DNA of 59,644 nt, taken from positions 1-59,644 of the forward strand of contig CAHJWM010000034.1 of assembly GCA_903642325.1 (NCBI GenBank), read 5' to 3'. How positions within the stretch are numbered: the stretch's first letter is position 1; each line of letters opens with the position of its first letter. Below are positions 38,001-44,861 of the stretch, one piece after another. The stretch comes from Myxococcales bacterium (lineage in GTDB: Bacteria; Myxococcota_A; Polyangia; Polyangiales; Polyangiaceae). The notes below the pieces were generated by a model. The model saw nothing but the letters and a program-made list of their open reading frames with translations. It was not told where the DNA came from and did no database searches. A program made the translations under genes and the position numbers.

Positions 38001-39509
38001 ACGATCACGACGCCGCACGGTCAGCGCGCGACGTTCGACGCCCAAGGCTCCATCTTCAATCTTGCGACGTTCCCGCAAATCGACGCAAAGGTCAGCTTGC
38101 GACCGATGCAGCTTTCTAGTTTGGTGGGGGTGATCCCGAGGGCTGAACGCGCCGATGGCGTGCTTTCGGGTCAGATCGCCGTGAGCGGGCCGCTGTTTGC
38201 GCCGCGGTTTGCGGGGGGTTTCGACTTGCAGCGCGGCGAGCTCGCCATCCGCGGCTTTCCGTTGCCGGTTTCGAACATCGACGTCGCTCTCCGGCTCGAC
38301 GGCAGCGAGCTGCGCATCGAGAAGGCCTCGGCCAACATCGGCTCCGGCACGCTTCAGGTCACGGGCGGCGCGCCGCTCGTAGGGCTCGGTCTTGGAGCTT
38401 CGCGGTTTACCGTCACCGCGCGTGAGCTCGCTCTACCGATCAACGAGGGCATCCGCGCCGTCGCCGATGCCGATCTGAACGTGAGCTTCAAGTCGTCCCG
38501 TGACGAGAGCGCGGAGCAGGAGCTGCCGCGGGTGACCGGGGAGGTGACGCTCCGCAGTTTCGAGTACACGCGACCGGTAACCATGACGGCTGATATTTCG
38601 TCGCTTGCCCAACGCGGCAAGCGCACCGAGGTCGATAACTACGATCCGGCCGACGACGTGCTGCAGTTCGAGGTGCGAGTGCGCTCGCTGCGCCCGATGA
38701 AGCTGCAAAATAACCTGATCGACGCGGAGCTCGACGTGGCGGACGAGGGTTTGTTGTTGGCGGGCAGCAATGGTCGCTTCGGCCTGCGCGGTGCGGTGAC
38801 GCTGCGACCGCGCGGGAAGATCTTCCTCCGCCGTAGTGAGTTCGAGGTCACGCAGGGCCGCGTGCGCTTCGATGATTTGACCCGCATTGCGCCAGAGGTG
38901 GATGTGACGGCGGTCACCGAGTACCGGCGCTATCAAACGAATACACCCGCCTCCGCCGCCAGTACGGCGGCCACGAGTAGTGGCTCTTTTAGCGCGCCGA
39001 CCTCCCAGGGCGGTCGCTGGCGCATTCAGTTGCACGCCCACGGTGATGCCGACAAGCTCAAGATCGATTTGAGCAGCGATCCGGCGCTGGCCCAAGACGA
39101 CATTTTTTTGCTGCTGACGGTTGGTTTGACGCGCGCCGAGCTCGACCAGGCTCAGTCGGCCAGCGTGGGTGAGAGCGTCGCGCTCGAAGCGCTGGGCTCG
39201 CTCAGCGGCGCGGACCGCGCCGTCACGGACGCGGTGCCCTTGATCGACGAATTCCGCTTCGGCAGCGCATATTCGTCGCGAACGGGCCGCACCGAGCCGA
39301 CGGTCACCATCGGCAAGCGGCTTTCACCGCGCATCCGCGCCAACGTCACGAGCGGCGTGGCTGACTCCCGTGAAGTGCGCTCGAACGTGGAGTGGCAACT
39401 CAGCCCGCGCGTCAGCGTGGAAGGCTCTTACGACAACGTCAACGATATCTCGAGCTCGTCGCTCGGCAATTTGGGCGCCGATGTACGCTGGCGGCTCGAG
39501 TTCGAATGA
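35091..39509 (+). CDS. TamB-like envelope transport/assembly protein (DUF490)
   Basis: A 1472-residue protein with an N-terminal signal/anchor (LARLACVLFAALGAAPVLSG) and long beta-rich AsmA/TamB-type repeats, including ELVVPASDGGSPAVRIARVG and repeated hydrophobic/Gly-Asp strands. The C-terminal ~300 residues carry the conserved TamB (DUF490) block: LRPRGKIFLRRSEFEVTQGR, a low-complexity Thr/Ser linker, then ALAQDDIFLLLTVGLTRAEL and PRIRANVTSGVADSREV. In E. coli TamB spans the periplasm with the Omp85 protein TamA. More recent work on AsmA-like proteins supports bridge-like lipid transport. No TamA/BamA gene is adjacent. Confidence 0.88.
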   Translation: MPPGRLTALPVRNRDFGRLLARLACVLFAALGAAPVLSGLFLSSRPVSVWAERETARWLKTQLGLSASYRIELRLLPLQLTLSELVVPASDGGSPAVRIARVGVTPRIFSLLSGKLDAGDVEVDRPQARLVIRDGKIRNLDWHMPVLSKAKREPSKQAPFASLSVGDARFNLDIDGVHVDAGEVDLDVFAEHGPSFEVAVRATGSHVWRTREVRGVPPPPPGTEAVDEDVVCRLELRLHYDPGELLIRRLSALGVADLDAKSGTLPACDSERDDVAGRALLRLSQVRVSLRKGELPLIDGHVALRAPLGVVNRFARARPLRGFVSFAGDVRYDGRHKLPEVHGKLTGAGIELGHFRIAKKLDLDLNVADDVVSIPRSQMEFADGDVSLKNARIDPFAPGMSVRVERVDSKSMTFQGLMRDLNVSDETLIAWDFDDLRVTKINGTLRPLRIDAEVYADTRNFEVTDVSFRDPHRKRMIGVKAALVRGHIGVRATSFEIFDTRTDFGNSSIGVKLVSIAYGDAPLKMSLLEGSRLDLSDVSPIVGIPVSGKAEVDVTMGGVAPAVLLDGSMKVQDFVFGGFAFGDILSSRVHFTPLVLDLFDVQGKKGKSDFIVPSARLNFDGPGSLVADAHVKSGTLDLRDFFAIWHFDSDPRFDDIRGQSALDATVHYALGGPEDRCGGGNLRVAGKAHWATLELFDEHYDAGDADFDFRWSDRDATYQGVDLSVPSLILHKGSGTLVGALGLRQGGKVYGHFVGSAVPLSHIDALPSLLRAADGQLSVVAEVGGTVDAMTLSASGRVSPLRIGRSTLPASNFDLHLVPIVRKQKTMGTTRCGKPIGGAFEQAEYDSDRASGVFHVSAELFGGQIAFDDLTITRQRAKVARGEVLFSALNLGALAELSPALGDSETRLEGRLGARLSLQEYRVKTPLDSRVEIALSELDATQRGYRVQLASGARPVSFQSGRFSLPGVGFTITTPHGQRATFDAQGSIFNLATFPQIDAKVSLRPMQLSSLVGVIPRAERADGVLSGQIAVSGPLFAPRFAGGFDLQRGELAIRGFPLPVSNIDVALRLDGSELRIEKASANIGSGTLQVTGGAPLVGLGLGASRFTVTARELALPINEGIRAVADADLNVSFKSSRDESAEQELPRVTGEVTLRSFEYTRPVTMTADISSLAQRGKRTEVDNYDPADDVLQFEVRVRSLRPMKLQNNLIDAELDVADEGLLLAGSNGRFGLRGAVTLRPRGKIFLRRSEFEVTQGRVRFDDLTRIAPEVDVTAVTEYRRYQTNTPASAASTAATSSGSFSAPTSQGGRWRIQLHAHGDADKLKIDLSSDPALAQDDIFLLLTVGLTRAELDQAQSASVGESVALEALGSLSGADRAVTDAVPLIDEFRFGSAYSSRTGRTEPTVTIGKRLSPRIRANVTSGVADSREVRSNVEWQLSPRVSVEGSYDNVNDISSSSLGNLGADVRWRLEFE

Positions 39510-39714
39510 CCGTCGAGCTCAGCGTCTGCTGCCAATGATCGCGCGGCGGATGCGCGCGAGCTCGGCGTGATCATCGAGGGCGCACGTTGCCCACCGCATC
39601 CGCAGGACGCCGAGCCTGCGAAACAACGCCGTGAGTCAGAGAGACCTCCCGTGTCGATGTCGCCACGTTCTCACTCTGCCGGCTTGGTCGAGCTCGGCCC
39701 TGAGAAAACGAGCT

Positions 39715-41073
39715 TCATGGGCCCGTGCCGGGTTTCGGCGTCTCAGCCGCCGGAGCTGGGCCAGGGCCCCTCGAGAACATCTTCGACGCGTAAGGCAGGA
39801 CGAGCGCCGGTAACCCGACCGTCGGCGCCAGCTGCGCGATCAAGCCAAAGAGCAGCGCCAAGGTGCGTTCGACGTAGAAGTAGCCCTCTGGGTACTCGAC
39901 GCTCTTCATCACCTCGCGCAGGCGGCCGCGAACCTGCGCGTAGCCTGAAAGCTTTTCCATCGTGTGCCGATCCAGGCGCGAAAAGTCCGCGATCTTGACC
40001 GCGGCGAGCACCTGTAAATATTCGTGGCCCACGCGCTTCAAGAGCTCCCGATCGCCGCCCGCCGCGACGAATCCCATCTGCTCCAAGCCCGACATGATCA
40101 TGTCGTCGTTTTTGCCGAAGGCGCCTAAAATCACCACCTTCATGCCCGCGGCCAACGCGGGCGTGAGCTCTTCGACCGCGCCGTAATCCAGGATGACGAG
40201 CTCCGGGCCCGGGCGCACCAAAAAATTGCCCGGATGCGGGTCGGCGTGAAACACGCGGTGCTCGATCAACATCGTAAAATAGGATTCGACCAAGAGCTGC
40301 GCGATTTCGAGCGAGGCGATCCCCTGCTCGCGCAGCGCATCGCCGTCGTTGATCTTCGAGCCGACTTCGTAGCTCATCGAGAGCACGCCGCCCGCCGTCA
40401 ACTCGGCGATCACGTCTGGAACGACTACCTGTTTCTTGGTGGCAAAAATCGCGCGAAGGCGCGCCATGTTGGCGCGTTCGTGGGCATAGTCGGTTTCACG
40501 CGCGAGCATCGAGCTCAGCTCTTCGAGCACACGCTCCACGCGGCCGACCTTGATCACGAGCCGCACCACCGGCATGAGCGAACGCAGCACGGCGAGGTCG
40601 CGACGAATGAGAACCTCGATGCCAGGATACAAAACCTTGACCGCGATGGGGCGACCATCCCGCGTCGTGGCCCGATGAACTTGCGCTAACGAAGCGGCGG
40701 CCAGCGCCTCACGATCGAAGCTACCGAAGCGGGCTACCGGGTCTGACCCGAATGCCTCTCTCAGTCGCCCTTCGATCTCGTCGAAGGGGCGTGGTGGGAC
40801 CTTGTCCTGTAACGCTTCCAATGCCTCGCCAAAGGCCGGCGGAAGGAACGTACCAACGACGCTCAACACCTGGCCCGTTTTGATGAAGACGCCACCCAAG
40901 CGCGCAAAGCCAGCGCTCAGGCGATGCGCGTTGCGAAGATGTGCTCGCTGCAGGCGACGCTCGTGGCGGGCGGTGCTGAGCAGCCCACCCAGCATCCACT
41001 CCCAGGCGTAGGAGAGGATAATGGTCCAAAATAGCAGCAGAGCGCGGAGGGAACGGTACACGCCAGCGCACAT
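39715..41073 (-). CDS. ABC1/UbiB-family atypical kinase
   Basis: A 452-residue ADCK/UbiB-like protein. Visible marks are the KxGQ motif in GGVFIKTGQVLS (62-71), the Ala-rich loop LAAASLAQVHRAT, VKVLYPGI, the Glu in SSMLARETDY and the catalytic FHADPHPGNFLVRPG with VILDYGAVEEL. Hydrophobic stretches at the N terminus (LLLFWTIILSYAWEWML) and C terminus suggest membrane association. In other bacteria UbiB supports ubiquinone/menaquinone synthesis. No quinone biosynthesis genes are near. A Pro-rich tail closes the protein. Confidence 0.88.
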   Translation of the reverse strand: MCAGVYRSLRALLLFWTIILSYAWEWMLGGLLSTARHERRLQRAHLRNAHRLSAGFARLGGVFIKTGQVLSVVGTFLPPAFGEALEALQDKVPPRPFDEIEGRLREAFGSDPVARFGSFDREALAAASLAQVHRATTRDGRPIAVKVLYPGIEVLIRRDLAVLRSLMPVVRLVIKVGRVERVLEELSSMLARETDYAHERANMARLRAIFATKKQVVVPDVIAELTAGGVLSMSYEVGSKINDGDALREQGIASLEIAQLLVESYFTMLIEHRVFHADPHPGNFLVRPGPELVILDYGAVEELTPALAAGMKVVILGAFGKNDDMIMSGLEQMGFVAAGGDRELLKRVGHEYLQVLAAVKIADFSRLDRHTMEKLSGYAQVRGRLREVMKSVEYPEGYFYVERTLALLFGLIAQLAPTVGLPALVLPYASKMFSRGPGPAPAAETPKPGTGP

Positions 41074-41272
41074 TAGTCACCGTGGTGAGCGGGGCACAAT
41101 CCAGCCGGACGTGCGGTGTTCAGGCCCATCAAGGACCTATCTGTGGGCCGCTCGGGTGACCGGCTGTGCGCAGAAGGAGAGAGTTCAGCTTAACCCCCCT
41201 TGCCCATCGCCGTAAGGTCCATGGAGGACCGGCGCCAGTGACCCGAATGCGTTTGCAATTTCGGAGGGTAGA

Positions 41273-42259
41273 ATGAAAATTCTGCTCGCCGACGACGAGC
41301 CAATCGCGCGCACCATGCTCGAGCATTGGTTGACGGGTTGGGGTTACGAAGTAGTTACCGTCAGAGATGGCGAAGCGGCGCTCAATGCCCTCGCGGCCGA
41401 TCCAGATCTGCGCTTGGCTATCATCGATTGGGTGATGCCCAGGGTGGACGGCATCGAGGTTTGTCGCCAAGTCCGCAGCGGGCCGGCAGAGCCGTACATC
41501 TACCTCGTGCTGCTAACGGCCAAGGATGACAAGTCCGACATCATCCAGGGCTTGGATGCCGGCGCGGACGATTATCTGATCAAGCCCTGCAATCCACTGG
41601 AGCTCAAGGTGAGGCTACGCGCCGGCAGGCGAGTGGTCGAGTTGCAAGAGCAGCTAGTCGCGGCGCGCGAGACACTACGCTTCGAGGCCATGCACGACTC
41701 GTTGACAGCGCTTCTGAACCGCGGCGCAACGCTCGAGCAGCTGGGACGTGAATTGGTGCGCTCTTCGCGTCGTAACTCGCCGCTGACGGTGATCATGGCT
41801 GACCTCGACCACTTCAAAGCCGTCAATGATACGTTCGGCCACGCCACTGGCGATGTCGTGCTGCGCGAGGTGGCCCGACGCTTGAAAATCGGGGTCCGTG
41901 CTTACGACTCCGTCGGACGCCTGGGCGGTGAGGAATTCATCGCCGTGTTGCCGGAATGCGACGCAAGTGTTGGCCTGGGCGTCGCCCAACGGCTGTGTCG
42001 GCTGGTTTCGGAGTCCCCCATCGTGACGCCGGCCGGTACAGTTTCCGTTACGATCAGTATAGGCATCGCGGCATCCGGTCAATTTCCCAATGCGACGGCC
42101 CAGGAACTGATGCGCGCCGCCGATGCCGCCTTGTACCAAGCCAAGAACACCGGTCGCGCGCGCGCAGTACTGGCAAGCGACGCTGACTGGCAAGAGCAAG
42201 CCCCCGTGAGCGATCCAGAAGCGACGCCACTGAAGCCGCTCGCGGCCGCCCACGTCTGA
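41273..42259 (+). CDS. Response regulator with a diguanylate cyclase (GGEEF) domain
   Basis: A 328-residue protein that makes cyclic di-GMP under phosphorylation control. The receiver domain (~1-118) has LLADDEP, acceptor Asp52 in AIIDWVMP, LTAKDD and KPCN. The GGDEF domain (~135-300) has the active loop RLGGEEF (217-222) and a complete inhibitory site RAYD (209-212), so product feedback is expected. A good ribosome site (GGAGG) lies ~9 bp before the ATG. It is divergent from the UbiB gene. No cognate kinase is adjacent. Confidence 0.93.
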   Translation: MKILLADDEPIARTMLEHWLTGWGYEVVTVRDGEAALNALAADPDLRLAIIDWVMPRVDGIEVCRQVRSGPAEPYIYLVLLTAKDDKSDIIQGLDAGADDYLIKPCNPLELKVRLRAGRRVVELQEQLVAARETLRFEAMHDSLTALLNRGATLEQLGRELVRSSRRNSPLTVIMADLDHFKAVNDTFGHATGDVVLREVARRLKIGVRAYDSVGRLGGEEFIAVLPECDASVGLGVAQRLCRLVSESPIVTPAGTVSVTISIGIAASGQFPNATAQELMRAADAALYQAKNTGRARAVLASDADWQEQAPVSDPEATPLKPLAAAHV

Positions 42260-42393
42260 GCAGCGGCTCGCAAGTGCAGCGCGGTGCGCGTAGAGACTGA
42301 GCTTTAATTGCGAATGCGTTGCGGCGCCCCCACGTGCCAGATGTCGCGCGTCGAGGTTTGCGTCGAGCCACAAAACTCCATAACCTGCTCGGC

Positions 42394-44067
42394 ATGCCCG
42401 AGTTCATTTTTACGATGCAGGAGGTGACGCGCGTCCATCCGCCTGACAAGAAAGTTCTCGAAAACATCACGCTCGCGTTTTATCCCGGAGCAAAAATCGG
42501 GGTAATCGGCAACAACGGTTCGGGCAAAAGCTCGCTCCTCCGGATCATGGCTGGCGTCGACAAGGACTTCATTGGCGAGGCCAAGCCCCACCCGGGCACG
42601 AAGGTCGGTTATTTTGCGCAAGAGCCCGATCTCGGATCGGCCAAAACGGTGATCGACGCCGTCAACGAGGGCGTCGCAGACATTCGCGGCCTGATCACGC
42701 AATTCGAGGCGGTGAGCAACAAGCTCGGCGAGCCGCTTTTGGATGACGAGATGACGCGCGTGCTCGAAAAACAGGCGACCCTACAGGACCAGATCGACGC
42801 GGCCGACGCTTGGAATCTCGATCAGCGCCTACAAATGGCCATGGACGCGCTGCGTTTACCGCCCTCGGATGCGGCGATCGCGAAGCTTTCCGGCGGTGAG
42901 CGCCGTCGTGTCGCGCTCTGCCGCATTCTCTTGTCCCGCCCCGATATGCTCCTGCTCGACGAGCCGACGAACCATCTGGATGCGGAGTCAGTGGCTTGGC
43001 TCGAGCGCTTCCTGCACGAGTACCCGGGAACTGTGGTCGCAGTCACGCACGATCGATATTTCCTAGACGACGTTGCCGAATGGATTCTGGAGCTCGACCG
43101 CGGCAAGGGTTACCCATTCAAGGGCAACTACACGTCTTGGCTCGAGCAAAAGTCGGCGCGCTTGGCGCTGGAAGAAAAGGGCGAAAGCGCTCGGCAGCGC
43201 AAATTGAAGCAAGAGTTGGAGTGGGTACGCGCCTCACCGCGCGCGCGCCAAGCCAAGAGCAAAGCGCGGCTCGCGGCTTACGACGAGCTCGTCAGCAAAG
43301 CCGACAAGGGCTCGACCGATCCGACGGAGATCAGCATTCCACCCGGCCCACGCCTGGGTGAAACCGTGATCGAAGCCACGGCGTTACGCAAGGGCTTCGG
43401 TGATCGCCTGCTGATCGATGGCTTGGAATTTCGCCTCCCGCGGAGCGGCATCGTGGGCGTAATCGGCCCGAACGGCGCCGGTAAGACGACTCTCTTCCGA
43501 ATGTTGGTCGACGAAGATGTTCCGGACAGCGGCGAGCTCAAGGTGGGCAACACCGTGAAGATCGCCTACGTCGATCAATCGCGCTCCTCGCTCAAGCCTG
43601 ACAACAGTGTGTTTCAGGAAATTTCGGGGGGAAACGAAAAAATCTCTCTGGGCTCACGCGAGATTGCCGCCCGCGCTTACTGCTCCTGGTTTGGTTTCAA
43701 GGGTAGCGACCAACAGAAGAAGCTCGGCACGATGTCTGGTGGCGAACGGAATCGCGTCCACTTGGCGAAGCTGCTCAAGGAGGGCGGCAATCTGCTGCTG
43801 CTCGATGAACCGACCAATGATTTGGACGTCGACACGCTGCGCGCGCTGGAAACAGCACTGCTCGACTTTCCCGGCTGCGCCGTGATCATCAGCCACGATC
43901 GCTGGTTTCTGGACCGGGTTGCGACGCACATTTTGGCGTTCGAAGGCGACAGCAAGGTCGTATGGTTCGAGGGCAACTATCGCTCCTACGAAGAAGATCG
44001 GAAGCGACGCATTGGCGCCGATGCCGATCAACCCACGCGCATCAAGTACAAGCGGCTGGAGATTTAG
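42394..44067 (+). CDS. ettA: ABC-F energy-dependent translational throttle EttA
   Basis: A 557-residue ABC-F ATPase from the ATG at 42394, the normal EttA length. The first domain has Walker A GNNGSGKSS, signature LSGGERRRVAL and Walker B MLLLDEPTNHLD. The linker region (WVRASPRARQAKSKARLA) has the basic PtIM helices. The second domain has GPNGAGKTT, MSGGERNRVHLAK and LLLLDEPTNDLD. There are no membrane segments. Known EttA binds the ribosomal E site and gates the first elongation steps according to energy charge. ABC-F relatives confer antibiotic resistance, but motif content and length fit EttA best. Confidence 0.93.
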   Translation: MPEFIFTMQEVTRVHPPDKKVLENITLAFYPGAKIGVIGNNGSGKSSLLRIMAGVDKDFIGEAKPHPGTKVGYFAQEPDLGSAKTVIDAVNEGVADIRGLITQFEAVSNKLGEPLLDDEMTRVLEKQATLQDQIDAADAWNLDQRLQMAMDALRLPPSDAAIAKLSGGERRRVALCRILLSRPDMLLLDEPTNHLDAESVAWLERFLHEYPGTVVAVTHDRYFLDDVAEWILELDRGKGYPFKGNYTSWLEQKSARLALEEKGESARQRKLKQELEWVRASPRARQAKSKARLAAYDELVSKADKGSTDPTEISIPPGPRLGETVIEATALRKGFGDRLLIDGLEFRLPRSGIVGVIGPNGAGKTTLFRMLVDEDVPDSGELKVGNTVKIAYVDQSRSSLKPDNSVFQEISGGNEKISLGSREIAARAYCSWFGFKGSDQQKKLGTMSGGERNRVHLAKLLKEGGNLLLLDEPTNDLDVDTLRALETALLDFPGCAVIISHDRWFLDRVATHILAFEGDSKVVWFEGNYRSYEEDRKRRIGADADQPTRIKYKRLEI

Positions 44068-44111
44068 CTTCGAACGAGGTTGCCGGGCGTTCGGGCCTGT
44101 CAGTCAGGACT

Positions 44112-44861
44112 TCAGTTCAGCTCGGCCAACAGTTTGCGGGCGCGGTCCGCCCAGCGCTGATCGCGTCGTTTGACGAAATCCGGCGACGATGCGAATTCGG
44201 CCAAGGCTTGGTCGAGCTCACTCCGTGCGGTGGCCTCGTCGCCCTGTTCTTTGAGGTAGTGCGCCAACGCCATGCGGTGGTTGATCCGCTTGCTAACGCT
44301 CACCAAGCCCGTGAGTAGGCCAATTGCGTCCTGGTGCTGGCCAGCCTGCCAAAGGGCTTCGGCATAGTCCAAAGCGGCGCTATAGTCGCGATAGGCCGGG
44401 TCGAGCTCCATCAACTTCGCCAACTCTTCGACGGCTTCGAGGGGCCGGCCCATGCTCAGCAGCGCGCGGGAGACGCCATGCAATGCTTCTCTGCTGTCAC
44501 CCGATTGGCGGAGAACGTCGCGGTAGCGGCCGACCGCCTCCGCGTAGCGTTGCGCCGCGAGGAGCGCGTCCGCGTACGCGAGCTTATTCAGCTCGCTGGG
44601 TGTCTGTCGTGCGAGCTCATTTAGCTCTTCGAGGGTTCGACCCTGAACCGCGAATGCCGCCGGCGCAGCCGGGCGTTTGCCGTTTAGCTCCGGTAATTTG
44701 ACGAGCACGAAATAGAGGATCGCGCCAATCGGCATCAGCAGCAGAAGGTACCAGTAAAAGGGCACACGTCGCCGGATGGCGTCGACCAGCAACCAAATTT
44801 GGAATGCGGCGACGGCAACCGAAAAGATGCTCAGCGGCATGCTCAAATGTTGTGGCGTCAC
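44112..44861 (-). CDS. Membrane-anchored TPR protein
   Basis: A 249-residue protein with two N-terminal membrane segments (SIFSVAVAAFQIWLLVDAI and YLLLLMPIGAILYFVLV). About four tetratricopeptide repeats follow (ADALLAAQRYAEAVGRYRDV, ALLSMGRPLEAVEELAKLM, AEALWQAGQHQDAIGLLTGL). The start is a GTG at 44861 that overlaps the stop of the upstream radical SAM gene by 4 bp. An ATG at 44840 is an alternative. TPR domains mediate protein binding, so it may present a partner to the membrane. The function is unknown. Confidence 0.75.
   Translation of the reverse strand: MTPQHLSMPLSIFSVAVAAFQIWLLVDAIRRRVPFYWYLLLLMPIGAILYFVLVKLPELNGKRPAAPAAFAVQGRTLEELNELARQTPSELNKLAYADALLAAQRYAEAVGRYRDVLRQSGDSREALHGVSRALLSMGRPLEAVEELAKLMELDPAYRDYSAALDYAEALWQAGQHQDAIGLLTGLVSVSKRINHRMALAHYLKEQGDEATARSELDQALAEFASSPDFVKRRDQRWADRARKLLAELN

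Noticed and set aside
39510-39714. Fourth copy of the two-box element between tamB-like and UbiB genes
   Set aside because: GACGCCGAGCCTGCG resembles box 1, but GACCAT is not at the 24-nt position.
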